Part shown: piece after piece, positions 10,269 to 18,131 of the stretch
Layout: each line of letters opens with the position of its first letter
Numbering within the stretch: the stretch's first letter is position 1
NCBI RefSeq assembly: GCF_014472415.1
Contig: NZ_JACSZV010000027.1
Span: 1-64,000 of the forward strand
Length of the DNA stretch: 64,000 nt
Source: Pseudomonas sp. N40(2020)
Lineage (GTDB): Bacteria; Pseudomonadota; Gammaproteobacteria; Pseudomonadales; Pseudomonadaceae
Reading direction: 5' to 3'
The notes under the pieces: generated by a model
What the model was told of the DNA's origin: nothing
Seen by the model: the letters and a program-made list of their open reading frames with translations, nothing else
Database searches by the model: none
Program-made: the position numbers and the translations under genes

Positions 10269-11309
10269 ATGACCGACAAGAGCCAACAATTCGCCAGCGA
10301 CAACTACTCCGGTATCTGCCCTGAAGCCTGGGCCGCCATGGAACAGGCCAATCACGGGCACCAACGCGCTTACGGCGACGATGAATGGACAGCGCGCGCC
10401 GCTGATCATTTCCGCAACCTGTTCGAAACCGACTGTGAAGTGTTCTTCGCCTTCAACGGCACCGCCGCCAACTCGCTGGCGCTGTCGTCGCTGTGCCAGA
10501 GTTACCACAGCGTGATCTGCTCGGAAACCGCCCACGTCGAAACCGACGAATGCGGCGCGCCGGAATTCTTCTCCAACGGCTCGAAACTGCTGATCGCCCG
10601 TACCGAAAACGGCAAGATCACACCGGAATCGATCCGCGAAGTCGCGCTCAAGCGCCAGGACATTCACTACCCTAAACCGCGCGTGGTCACCCTGACCCAA
10701 GCCACCGAAGTCGGCAGCGTTTATACCCCGGAAGAAGTCCGCGCCATCAGCGCCACCTGCAAGGAGCTGGGCCTGCACCTGCACATGGACGGCGCGCGTT
10801 TCTCCAATGCCTGCGCGTTCCTCGGCTGCTCGCCGGCCGACCTGACCTGGAAGGCCGGCGTCGACGTGCTGTGCTTCGGCGGTACAAAAAACGGCATGGC
10901 GGTGGGTGAAGCGATCCTGTTCTTCAACCACAAACTGGCCGAAGACTTCGACTACCGCTGCAAACAGGCCGGGCAACTGGCGTCGAAAATGCGCTTTCTG
11001 TCGGCGCCGTGGGTCGGCATCCTCGAAAACGACGCCTGGCTCAAATACGCCCGCCACGCCAACCACTGCGCGCAGTTGCTGGCGGAACTGGTCAGCGACA
11101 TTCCCGGCGTTGAGCTGATGTTCCCGGTGCAGGCCAACGGCGTGTTCCTGCAACTCTCGGAACCGGCCATCGCGGCCCTGACCGCGAAAAACTGGCGTTT
11201 CTACACCTTCATCGGCAAGGGCGGCGCACGCTTCATGTGCTCGTGGGACACCGAAGAAGAACGCGTACGCGAACTGGCGCGCGATATCCGCGAAGTCATG
11301 TTGGCCTGA
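10269..11309 (+). CDS. ltaE: Low-specificity L-threonine aldolase
   Basis: This PLP enzyme cleaves threonine or allo-threonine to glycine and acetaldehyde. The 346 residues begin MTDKSQQFASDNYSG with GGAAG upstream of the ATG at 10269; the frame is open further 5' but without family sequence. Key segments are FFAFNGTAANSLAL, HMDGARFSNACAF and the PLP lysine in CFGGTKNGMAVGEA. Its glycine product links it to the adjacent glycine and serine genes. P. aeruginosa has an orthologous gene in the same neighbourhood. Confidence 0.93.
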   Translation: MTDKSQQFASDNYSGICPEAWAAMEQANHGHQRAYGDDEWTARAADHFRNLFETDCEVFFAFNGTAANSLALSSLCQSYHSVICSETAHVETDECGAPEFFSNGSKLLIARTENGKITPESIREVALKRQDIHYPKPRVVTLTQATEVGSVYTPEEVRAISATCKELGLHLHMDGARFSNACAFLGCSPADLTWKAGVDVLCFGGTKNGMAVGEAILFFNHKLAEDFDYRCKQAGQLASKMRFLSAPWVGILENDAWLKYARHANHCAQLLAELVSDIPGVELMFPVQANGVFLQLSEPAIAALTAKNWRFYTFIGKGGARFMCSWDTEEERVRELARDIREVMLA

Positions 11310-11320
11310 CCTCTGCCGCA

Positions 11321-11351
11321 CGATCGTTCCCACGCAGAGCGTGGGAACGAT
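11321..11351. repeat. Single REP palindrome after ltaE
   Basis: CGATCGTTCCCACGC and its inverted copy form a palindrome 12 bases after the aldolase stop codon. It belongs to the same family as the REPs flanking the transposase gene and may serve as a 3' stabiliser or terminator. Confidence 0.85.
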
Positions 11352-11427
11352 CTTTGATCGGGAATGACTTTTCCCACCGTAATACCAGACTCCTCTTCTA
11401 GCGCGATCTCTTCGCCCGCCTCACCCT

Positions 11428-11490
11428 GATCGTTCCCACGCTCCGCGTGGTAACGCATCCCGGGACGCTCCGCGTTCCATTCCCATCGCA
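11428..11490. repeat. REP copy on the left flank of the RAYT gene
   Basis: GATCGTTCCCACGCTCCGCG is followed by ACGCATCCCGGGACGCTCCG, matching the left half of the roughly 110-base REP doublets elsewhere in the window, with a few mismatches. It ends about 25 bases before the transposase start. Confidence 0.8.
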
Positions 11491-11514
11491 CCGCAAGATT
11501 CAAGGAAGAATCCC

Positions 11515-12048
11515 ATGGGCCGCAGCCGCTACACCATTATCGAAACCGACAAACCGCATTTTCTGACCTGCACGGTCATGGAATGGTTACCCCTGTTCAT
11601 CCGCCCTTACATCGTCGACCACCTGCTTAATTGCTGGCGCTATCAGCAGGCCAATCAGGATTTGAAGCTCTACGGCTACGTGATCCTGGAAAACCATCTT
11701 CACTTCGTCGCCCAAGCACCCGACCTGAGCAAATGCCTGAGTCAGTTCAAGTCATTCACAGCTCGAAAGATTATTGATGATCTGCAAAGCAAAGGCGCCG
11801 ACAAAGCCCTGCAACGTCTGCGCTTTAGCAAACGCGCGCACAAGCAGGATCGGGTGTACCAGTTGTGGCAGGAAGGGTCTCACGCAGAAATGGTTTATAG
11901 CGAATCGGTGATGCGCCAGAAGCTTGAATACATCCACAACAATCCAGTGAAACGCGGATATGTGGACTTGCCGGAGCATTGGCGTTATTCGAGTGCCAGG
12001 AACTACGCGGGAATGCCGGAGCTGATTGAGGTTCAGTGCTGGTATTAA
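11515..12048 (+). CDS. REP-associated (RAYT / IS200-like) transposase
   Basis: This 177-residue Y1-transposase-like protein belongs to the RAYT class, single-copy HUH-type enzymes thought to move REP elements. The HUH pair is His61/His63 in ILENHLHFVAQ, and the C-terminal YIHNNPVKRGYVDLPEHWRYSSARNY is the usual tail. I could not assign the catalytic tyrosine confidently; the segment expected to contain it reads FKSFTARKII, with Phe. Inverted REPs of the family abundant in the window flank it on both sides, the right one starting four bases after the stop. I see no insertion-sequence ends or target duplication. Confidence 0.88.
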   Translation: MGRSRYTIIETDKPHFLTCTVMEWLPLFIRPYIVDHLLNCWRYQQANQDLKLYGYVILENHLHFVAQAPDLSKCLSQFKSFTARKIIDDLQSKGADKALQRLRFSKRAHKQDRVYQLWQEGSHAEMVYSESVMRQKLEYIHNNPVKRGYVDLPEHWRYSSARNYAGMPELIEVQCWY

Positions 12049-12051
12049 AAT

Positions 12052-12102
12052 GGGACGCGGAGCGTCCCGAGCTGCATTCCCACGCGGAGCGTGGGAACGA
12101 TC
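12052..12102. repeat. REP copy on the right flank of the RAYT gene
   Basis: GGGACGCGGAGCGTCCCGAG followed by GCATTCCCACGCGGAGCGTG and GGAACGATC is the right half of the REP doublet, inverted relative to the copy at 11428. Together they bracket the transposase gene. Confidence 0.85.
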
Positions 12103-12179
12103 AACGGTGTTACCTGATCTGCTTGGTCTACATTGGTTGTCGAGCCTCCGCTCACATAACAACAAGCAGGAGCATCGGC

Positions 12180-13004
12180 ATGTCGTTACAAGGAAAAACC
12201 CTGTTCATCACTGGCGCCAGCCGTGGCATCGGCCGTGAGATTGCGCTGCGCGCCGCCAGGGATGGGGCCAACATCGTGATTGCGGCGAAGAGCGCCGAAC
12301 CTCACGCCAAATTACCCGGGACCATTCACAGCGTCGCGGCGGAAGTCGAGGCGGCGGGCGGAAAGGCTCTGGCCCTGCAAGTGGATGTGCGTGATGAAGA
12401 CGCCGTACGCCAGGCGCTGGCTCAGGCCAACGAGCACTTCGGCGGTATCGATGCCTTGGTGAACAACGCCGGGGCGATCAAACTTACCGGCGTGCAACAC
12501 ATCGAACTCAAGCGTTTCGACCTGATGCACCAGATCAACACCCGCGCCGTGCTGCTGTGCAGTCAGGCTGCCCTGCCCTATCTGAAGAAATCCGCCGGGC
12601 ACATTCTCAACCTGTCACCGCCACTGAATCTGGCGACCAAGTGGTTCGCCCAGTACAGCCCTTACACCGTGACCAAGTACGGCATGAGCATGCTGACGCT
12701 GGGGATGAGTGAGGAATTTGCCAATTTCGGCATCAGCGTCAATTCGCTGTGGCCGCAGACGATGATTGCCACGGCAGCCATCGAGTTTCAGCTGGGTAAT
12801 CGCGAGTCGTTCAAGCATGCGCGTACGCCTTCGATCATGGCGGATGCGGCGCATGTGATTTTGAGCAGTAGCGGACGGCAGATTACTGGGCGGTTACTGA
12901 TTGATGAGGAGATTTTGCGTGAACAGGGCGTGACTGAATTCGATCATTACCGCTACGAGCCGGACAGCGACGCAACCCTGATGCCCGACCTGTTTGTAGA
13001 TTGA
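12180..13004 (+). CDS. HSDL2-like short-chain dehydrogenase/reductase
   Basis: This 274-residue NAD(P)-dependent SDR starts MSLQGKTLFITGASRGIG at 12180, after AGGAGCATCGGC. The cofactor motif TGASRGIG, NNAGAIK, and the catalytic Tyr/Lys in YSPYTVTKYG are present. The segment GANIVIAAKSAEPHAKLPGT resembles the dehydrogenase part of eukaryotic HSDL2, without its SCP2 tail. In pseudomonads such genes are usually annotated only as SDR or NAD(P)-dependent oxidoreductase. The substrate is unknown. It sits between the RAYT element and gbcB but points away from gbcB's promoter, so a role in betaine metabolism is not implied. Confidence 0.85.
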   Translation: MSLQGKTLFITGASRGIGREIALRAARDGANIVIAAKSAEPHAKLPGTIHSVAAEVEAAGGKALALQVDVRDEDAVRQALAQANEHFGGIDALVNNAGAIKLTGVQHIELKRFDLMHQINTRAVLLCSQAALPYLKKSAGHILNLSPPLNLATKWFAQYSPYTVTKYGMSMLTLGMSEEFANFGISVNSLWPQTMIATAAIEFQLGNRESFKHARTPSIMADAAHVILSSSGRQITGRLLIDEEILREQGVTEFDHYRYEPDSDATLMPDLFVD

Positions 13005-13017
13005 AATACACAACCTC

Positions 13018-13107
13018 TGTGGGAGCGAGCCTGCTCGCGAATAGGCCGTGTCAGACAACGCAGATGCTGAATGACACACCGCATTCGCGAGCAGGCTCGC
13101 TCCCACA
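13018..13107. repeat. Inverted REP pair, GTGGGAGCGAGC family
   Basis: TGTGGGAGCGAGCCTGCTCG and its inverted copy GAGCAGGCTCGCTCCCACA bracket a short spacer in the convergent gap between the SDR gene and gbcB. Other copies of this family are at 27779, 36031, 45788, 47636, 55016 and 58901. It probably serves both genes as a 3' hairpin. Confidence 0.88.
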
Positions 13108-13125
13108 TTGGAGTTGCGCCAATCT

Positions 13126-14226
13126 TTAGAACTCGATGCGCACGTCGCCTTTGGGCACGCTGCAGCACGACAGGATGAAACCCTCCGCCTCGTCGTCCTC
13201 GGTAATCCCGCCGTTGTGGTCCATCTCCACTTCGCCCCCCAGCTTGAGCACCTTGCACGTTCCGCAAATCCCCATGCCGCAGGCTTTCGGGATCATCAAC
13301 CCAAGCTTGGCCGCCGCCGCATGCACGGTCTCGCCCGGTGCCACACGAATGCTCTTGCCGGACGAGGTGAATTCCACCTGATGCAGGTCTGCCGCATCGA
13401 TTTCCGGTGCGTCGGCGGCCTGTTCGGCTTGCTCGACTGCATCAGCCCGCGCTTCGGGTGGCGTCGCACCGAACGACTCTTCGTGATAACGCGACATGTC
13501 GTAGCCAGCGTTTTCCAGCAAGCGCTTGACCGCCGTCATGTACGGCGTCGGCCCGCAGCAGAACACTTCGCGCTCCAGAAAATCCGGAACCATCAGTTCC
13601 AGCATCTTGTGGTTCAGATAGCCGCGATACCCGGCCCACGGCTCGCCCAGACCATGCTTCTCGCAGATCAGGTGCAGGCTGAAGTTATCGATCCGCGACG
13701 CCATGTGTTCCAGCTCGCGGTGGTAAATGATGTCTTTCGGCGAACGGGCGCTGTGGATAAACGTCATGTCGACGTTAGCGTTGGTGTCGTAGAACCAGCG
13801 CGCCATCGACATGCACGGGGTGATGCCTACGCCGCCGCTGAGGTAGAGGACTTTCGGGCTCGGAAAGTCGATACCGTTAAACAGCCCGACCGGCCCGTGC
13901 ACGGCCAATTCCTGGCCTTCATGCAGCGTGTCGTGCAACCAGTTGGACACCTTGCCGCCCGGCACCCGCTTGATCGTCACCGAAAAGCTGTACGGCACCG
14001 ACGGCGAACTGGAGATCGTGTAGGAGCGCATGATCGGCTGGCCTTCGATCTCCAGCTCCAGTGTCACGAATTGCCCGGGCTTGAAGAAGAACAGGATCGG
14101 CTGGTCGGCCATAAAGCAGAAGGTGCGCACGTCCCAGGTTTCCTGGATGACTTTGACGCAACGGACGATGTGTCGGCCATTGGCCCAGGTCTGGGTGGTG
14201 ACCGGATTCAGGAAGCTGTTGGACAT
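13126..14226 (-). CDS. gbcB: Glycine betaine demethylase reductase component GbcB
   Basis: This 366-residue ferredoxin reductase-type protein passes electrons from NAD(P)H to the Rieske oxygenase GbcA. The FAD/NAD domain shows MRSYTISSSPS, LYLSGGVGITPCMSMARWF and CCGPTPYMTAVKRLL. A plant-type [2Fe-2S] domain closes the protein (CGMGICGTCKVLKLGG and a final Cys pair). I start at the ATG at 14226 because a GGAGAAC site lies just upstream and overlaps an earlier in-frame GTG. It is divergent from gbcA, with a shared regulatory region. Confidence 0.96.
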   Translation of the reverse strand: MSNSFLNPVTTQTWANGRHIVRCVKVIQETWDVRTFCFMADQPILFFFKPGQFVTLELEIEGQPIMRSYTISSSPSVPYSFSVTIKRVPGGKVSNWLHDTLHEGQELAVHGPVGLFNGIDFPSPKVLYLSGGVGITPCMSMARWFYDTNANVDMTFIHSARSPKDIIYHRELEHMASRIDNFSLHLICEKHGLGEPWAGYRGYLNHKMLELMVPDFLEREVFCCGPTPYMTAVKRLLENAGYDMSRYHEESFGATPPEARADAVEQAEQAADAPEIDAADLHQVEFTSSGKSIRVAPGETVHAAAAKLGLMIPKACGMGICGTCKVLKLGGEVEMDHNGGITEDDEAEGFILSCCSVPKGDVRIEF

Positions 14227-14296
14227 GCTGTTCTCCACGGCCGACTGTCGGCCTCATGTCGGCGATTCTGCGTATAGCGCGAACCGCCCGTTTACC

Positions 14297-14327
14297 TATC
14301 CGCGACATTGACATACTTATCGCGACC
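14297..14327. promoter_or_regulatory. Candidate GbdR-type direct repeat between gbcB and gbcA
   Basis: TATCCGCGACA at 14297-14307 and TTATCGCGACC at 14317-14327 are direct repeats whose CGCGAC cores are 20 bases apart. They lie in the 295-base divergent gap, about 70 bases from gbcB and 195 from gbcA. GbdR is known to activate both genes in P. aeruginosa; that this repeat is its site is inference from layout and from similar repeats at choX and caiX. The rest of the gap shows no gene. Confidence 0.45.
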
Positions 14328-14521
14328 AGCCCCCAACCGCCGGGGGTTGCGCGTCGGGAACAGATTGCATCATGTCGCCCATGGATAAGGTTCCCGCCTG
14401 CGCCGGCCCCACACTCGCCTCACACCAAGACGAATTCTTTACACCTTGCGTAGCAACCGTTTACAGCACACCTGATTAGCCACTTTCGCCGGCCACGCAG
14501 ATGGCCATGAGGATCACATCG

Positions 14522-15817
14522 ATGGACGTCACCGCAAAAATCAGCCTGGGCGATCCGCTGGAACCCGCACGCAAGGCCACCGCACAGATGCTGCAGGAGC
14601 GTGAGCGCACTTTCTCGCTGCCGCAACCGTTCTACAGCGACGAGCGGCTGTTCGATATCGACATGCAGGAGATCTTCCAGAAAGAGTGGTTGATCGCCGG
14701 CATGACCTGCGAGATCCCGGCCAAGGGCAACTACATCACCCTGCAGATCGGCAAGAACCCGATCATCGTCATTCGTGGCGCTGACGGCGTCGTCCATGCC
14801 TTCCACAACGTCTGCCGCCACCGTGGCTCGCGCCTGTGCACCAGCGACAAGGGCAAGGTCGCCAAACTGGTCTGCCACTACCACCAGTGGACGTATGAGC
14901 TGGACGGTCGCCTGTTGTTCGCCGGCACCGAAATGGGCGCCGACTTCGACATGAAGGAGTACGGCCTCAAACCGGTGAACGTGAAAACCGCCGGCGGCTA
15001 CATCTTTATCAGCCTGGCGGAGAACCCGCCGGCCATTGATGACTTCCTGTCGACGCTGAACCACTACATGGAACCGTACGACATGGAGAACACCAAGGTG
15101 GCGATCACCACCACCTTGATGGAAAAGGCCAACTGGAAACTGGTGCTGGAAAACAACCGCGAGTGCTACCACTGCAACGCCTCGCACCCGGAACTGCTGA
15201 AAACCCTGCTGGAATGGGACGACGTTACCGACCCGCGCGCCGATCAGGCGTTCAAGGATCACGTCGCCGCCTCCGCCGCTGCCTGGGAAGCCGAGAAGAT
15301 TCCTTACGCCCACGCCAGTTTCGGCCTGCGTAACCGCATCGTGCGCATGCCATTGCTCAAGGGCACCGTGTCGATGACCCTCGACGGCAAACAGGGCTGC
15401 GCCAAACTGATGGGCCGGATCAAGAACCCGGACCTGGGTTCGATGCGCATCCTGCACCTGCCGCACTCATGGAACCACTGCATGGGCGACCACATCATCG
15501 TCTTCACCGTGTGGCCGATCAGCGCGCAGGAAACCATGGTCACCACCAAGTGGCTGGTGCACAAGGATGCAGTGGAAGGCGTGGATTACGACGTCGAGCG
15601 TATGCGCCAGGTGTGGGACGCGACCAACGATCAGGATCGTCGTCTGGCCGAAGAGAACCAGCGTGGGATCAACTCCACGGCATACCAGCCTGGGCCGTAC
15701 TCGAAGACTTATGAGTTCGGTGTGGTGAACTTTGTGGATTGGTACAGCGAGCGCCTGCTGAACAACCTCGGCGCCGAGCCTGCGCCTTACCTCAAGGGTG
15801 TTCCTGTCCAAGGTTGA
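14522..15817 (+). CDS. gbcA: Glycine betaine demethylase oxygenase component GbcA
   Basis: This Rieske non-heme iron monooxygenase removes one methyl group from glycine betaine to give dimethylglycine and formaldehyde. The start MDVTAKISLGDPLEPARKA at 14522 has GAGGATC nine bases upstream and gives 431 residues. The Rieske ligands are CRHRGSRLC and CHYHQW. The iron-site region follows at ENNRECYHCNASHPELLKT. It works with GbcB, encoded divergently. A strong terminator follows within 60 bases, so it is monocistronic. Confidence 0.97.
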   Translation: MDVTAKISLGDPLEPARKATAQMLQERERTFSLPQPFYSDERLFDIDMQEIFQKEWLIAGMTCEIPAKGNYITLQIGKNPIIVIRGADGVVHAFHNVCRHRGSRLCTSDKGKVAKLVCHYHQWTYELDGRLLFAGTEMGADFDMKEYGLKPVNVKTAGGYIFISLAENPPAIDDFLSTLNHYMEPYDMENTKVAITTTLMEKANWKLVLENNRECYHCNASHPELLKTLLEWDDVTDPRADQAFKDHVAASAAAWEAEKIPYAHASFGLRNRIVRMPLLKGTVSMTLDGKQGCAKLMGRIKNPDLGSMRILHLPHSWNHCMGDHIIVFTVWPISAQETMVTTKWLVHKDAVEGVDYDVERMRQVWDATNDQDRRLAEENQRGINSTAYQPGPYSKTYEFGVVNFVDWYSERLLNNLGAEPAPYLKGVPVQG

Positions 15818-15837
15818 GAACCGACGGGAAGGTGAAT

Positions 15838-15870
15838 AAAAAACCGCGAGCATGCTCGCGGTTTTTTTTG
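15838..15870 (+). terminator. Rho-independent terminator of gbcA
   Basis: AAACCGCGAG pairs with CTCGCGGTTT around a four-base loop, preceded by an A-run and followed by eight T residues. It is perfectly placed for gbcA and can also end minus-strand transcription of the 16825-15885 gene pair. Confidence 0.92.
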
Positions 15871-15884
15871 CTATAGCGCAACGG

Positions 15885-16172
15885 TTACCAGTTCCAGTTT
15901 TTGATAATGCTTTGCGCCGCCTCAAAGATACTATTTATATCGGAGGCACTCGGTGGCCGTTTATAGTCCGGATCGACTTTTCGCTGCAGCTCATCGTACA
16001 AACTATCAATCTTCTCCTCGGTTCGTTTCTTATCGCGCTGACGAAGAACTTCGAGCTTTGCTTTATTATCGTCAAGCGCTCTATTTTCTTCGATATTGAA
16101 AGCACGACACCACTCACCTTCGATTGGATCAATAAACGGTGGAGGTCCGATCGGTTTGACAGGCTTGATCAT
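15885..16172 (-). CDS. Unknown 95-residue protein, second gene of an accessory pair
   Basis: No family recognised. The ATG at 16172 has GAGGTGAC upstream, and the gene lies 26 bases after 16199-16825 on the same strand, so the two are probably co-transcribed. The middle of the protein (about residues 37-60, LEVLRQRDKKRTEEKIDSLYDE) is charged, probably helical, and clearly resembles residues 114-137 of the upstream gene product. The C-terminus is hydrophobic and ends in IIKNWNW. It has no signal peptide. It could be a shortened paralogue, an immunity-type partner or an accessory factor; nothing in the sequence decides this. Base composition is more AT-rich than the neighbouring catabolic genes. 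Confidence 0.6.
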   Translation of the reverse strand: MIKPVKPIGPPPFIDPIEGEWCRAFNIEENRALDDNKAKLEVLRQRDKKRTEEKIDSLYDELQRKVDPDYKRPPSASDINSIFEAAQSIIKNWNW

Positions 16173-16198
16173 TAGTCACCTCACATCCCTCAAACAGA

Positions 16199-16825
16199 TC
16201 AGGAAAACCAACCACTGATCCAGTTGATGACCGAGTTGAATGTACTGGTGATCTTCTCCCAGACATTTTTTAACCAGCTCAGGATTTTCTGGCCAATTTC
16301 GGTAAAAAACGCACCGATCTTATCGAGCACGCTATTGAACAGACCGCCGAAAAGATCCATAAACCCAACAACCGCGTCCGCGCTGCCAGGGAACTTGTCG
16401 ATCTCACCAATGGCAGCGTCGTACATCTTATCGATGCGTTCCGCCGCTGACTTAAGATCGCGGTTACGCAACTCCTCAAGTTTGTCCTTATAGGATTTGG
16501 TATCGGTCGAGCCTGAGTTCTGGAACGTCTCAGTCGCTTTGGTCAGCTCCTGCTCCGACTGGTTCGACTGCCCATCACCAGCCTCCTTGGCCAGCGGCTC
16601 CAGCCTTTTTACGGCTGGATCATTGGAACTGGTGTTCAGATATAGACTGCGCAGGTGAAGATGCTGCAGGTGAGGTGAAGCCATCAATACACCTCGGGCC
16701 GCCCCCGTGGAGAGTTGCTTCGCATGCACGCGCATTTCGTTCAGCAGTTCGACATAAGCCTCTTTCGACGGAGCAACAGCGGCGTCGGCGACTGATTTGA
16801 TTTTGGACTTGGCAGCTTCAGACAT
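16199..16825 (-). CDS. Unknown 208-residue protein with amphipathic Trp-rich C-terminus
   Basis: No family recognised. The start has a good AAGGAG site eight bases upstream. Residues 1-90 are mixed helical; 90-145 are charged and probably coiled (KLEELRNRDLKSAAERIDKM); the last 60 or so residues alternate hydrophobic and polar positions with repeated Trp and Phe (DKIGAFFTEIGQKILSWLKN, then VINWISGWFS), as in membrane-active amphipathic helices. No N-terminal signal is seen. With its smaller relative downstream it forms an island wedged between gbcA and etfB, in AT-richer DNA. A membrane-targeted effector is one possibility, stated only as a guess. Confidence 0.65.
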   Translation of the reverse strand: MSEAAKSKIKSVADAAVAPSKEAYVELLNEMRVHAKQLSTGAARGVLMASPHLQHLHLRSLYLNTSSNDPAVKRLEPLAKEAGDGQSNQSEQELTKATETFQNSGSTDTKSYKDKLEELRNRDLKSAAERIDKMYDAAIGEIDKFPGSADAVVGFMDLFGGLFNSVLDKIGAFFTEIGQKILSWLKNVWEKITSTFNSVINWISGWFS

Positions 16826-17300
16826 TTTAGAACTCCTTGTAGTGTCGTATGAATTGCACTTCTATCGTGCTCAGGCTGACAAGTGCCGCCTCACACGCCG
16901 GCAACACTTATCAAAAACGTGAATAAAGTCCACCCGCGCACTTGCTCCATTCGAACACGTCGAAAGTGCGCAGAGAAAAATTTATTTAAAACGAAGCGAA
17001 CATATAAGCGCGAACGCCTTCCATAGCCAAACTCCTGTACTGGGACAAGAATAAAACAATGAACAACCTTGTTCATTTACTCGCGTGAGGCCAATTAAAG
17101 CTGCGGCAATCAACCCTGTCAAACCGCCCGATAGAACTATCGGAACCAGAGCATCGTTAAATTAAATATATGCAAAAACTTATTAAAAACGCTCGCGCAT
17201 AGCAGCGCCTGCACTTGATCGACAAGCGCAAGCATTCGCGGATCGGCGAGTTACGGAATCACTTGGATGACCACCTCACACTGCCTCTCTCAGAACCTGA
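16826..17300. other. AT-rich gene-free stretch upstream of the accessory pair
   Basis: No convincing gene is seen. It includes AT-rich runs around 16978-17005 and 17155-17190, a small hairpin CCGATAGAACTATCGG near 17129, and a closed frame of about 34 codons at roughly 17203-17310 that reads like a protein C-terminus (HLIDKRKHSRIGELRNHLDD) but has no start codon or ribosome site, so it may be a gene remnant. The promoter of the 16825 gene should lie at its left end. The AT-rich part next to the DnaA boxes could also be an unwinding-prone element. Confidence 0.45.
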
Positions 17301-17996
17301 TGTGGATAAGTGACGGCTGTCCTTGCGCCATTGCAGTGAAGTCAGCTGCGTATTCGACTCCAAGGCAACGCTCTAGAAATGTATGAAATCTGATCAATCG
17401 CCGTTAGGACTATGCGTGGCGGGGCTTGCAGGGTTTGGCGAACAAGTTATCCACATAGCCACCCACAGCAATTGGGGACAACTGTGGATGAGTTGGAAAA
17501 ACATCGGTGAATAAGTGAAGAAAAAACGTGACTTATCCAGAAGCATGGTTTGGGATAAGCACTGGATGTTTTTTGATCAATTATCTACAAGCCACGTATT
17601 AATTGGCCTGTAGCGGATAGCGAACACGTTATCCACAGAAGCGCCAACAGAGTTCGGGGGTAACTTTGCGGGTGCTGTGGAAAAGCATCCAAGACTGTGA
17701 AAAACCGGGCGCTATAGAGAGGCGATCGGGTGAGAATCCGCGATTTGATCAGTTTTTGACCAATCTCTTGAAAGCCACGTTCTATAAGGCGCTCAGCAGA
17801 TAGCGAACATCTTATCCACAGAAGCGCCAACAGAGATTGAGGGCAACTTGCGCAGTTTTCCAGCGAAAAAAGCGTGGAAAAACCGTTAGTTAGGCTGGTT
17901 GTTTTTTGATCTGAGCCTTGCAGGGCTTGATTGGCGTGGGGTGCAGGGATGGGCGAACACGTTATCCACAGATTGGCCAACAGGGATTGTGGGTAA
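17301..17996. other. Cluster of DnaA boxes on four spaced direct repeats
   Basis: Five perfect copies of the DnaA box TTATCCACA occur at 17301-17309 (minus), 17447-17455, 17629-17637, 17811-17819 and 17962-17970. The last four sit at the same place in a repeated core that reads GCGAACA, two or three variable bases, TTATCCACA, and then in three copies a CCAACAG segment. Cores start at 17438, 17620, 17802 and 17953, giving spacings of 182, 182 and 151 bases. One-mismatch boxes are interspersed (17483, 17533, 17581, 17676, 17988). No gene is supported here. It is not the main oriC, as no dnaA, dnaN or rpmH is in the window; a DnaA-titration or reactivation locus is plausible by analogy with E. 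coli datA and DARS. Confidence 0.7.
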
Positions 17997-18029
17997 ACAG
18001 CACGATCTCGCGATACGCTCGGTTTATAG

Positions 18030-18115
18030 GTAGGAGCTGCGGCACGCTGCGATCTTTTGACCTTGATTTTGAAGATCAAAAGATCGCAGCCTCGTTTCAA
18101 TCGACAGCTCCTACA
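18030..18115. repeat. Inverted REP pair, AAGATCGCAGC family
   Basis: GTAGGAGCTGCGGCACGCTG at 18030 and the inverted GACAGCTCCTAC ending at 18115 surround TGCGATCTTTTGACCTTGAT and ATCAAAAGATCGCAGC. It lies just after the etfB stop codon and before the DnaA-box repeats, and probably forms the 3' hairpin of the dgc-etf operon. Confidence 0.8.
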
Positions 18116-18131
18116 GGGGCTTTGCAGGGTG

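Noticed and set aside
12036-12179. Longer N-terminus for the SDR gene
   Set aside because: The extra residues come from the REP next to the RAYT gene; the ATG at 12180 has a ribosome site and begins the Rossmann fold.
11321-13107. CRISPR array from the repeated palindromes
   Set aside because: The repeats are REPs: dispersed inverted palindromes between genes, not regularly spaced direct repeats with unique spacers, and there are no cas genes.
16891-17076. Minus-strand 61-codon open frame with a hydrophobic end
   Set aside because: No clear ribosome site or recognisable motif, in AT-rich DNA where such frames arise by chance.
17301-17996. Possibility that the DnaA-box cluster is the chromosomal origin
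   Set aside because: None of dnaA, dnaN, recF, gyrB, rpmH, parAB or gidA is present in the window, and the neighbours are metabolic genes.
17585-18100. Minus-strand open frame of 171 codons with internal repeats (LLALLWIxCS)
   Set aside because: The repetition comes from translating the DnaA-box direct repeats and a REP. It has no ribosome site and no family resemblance.
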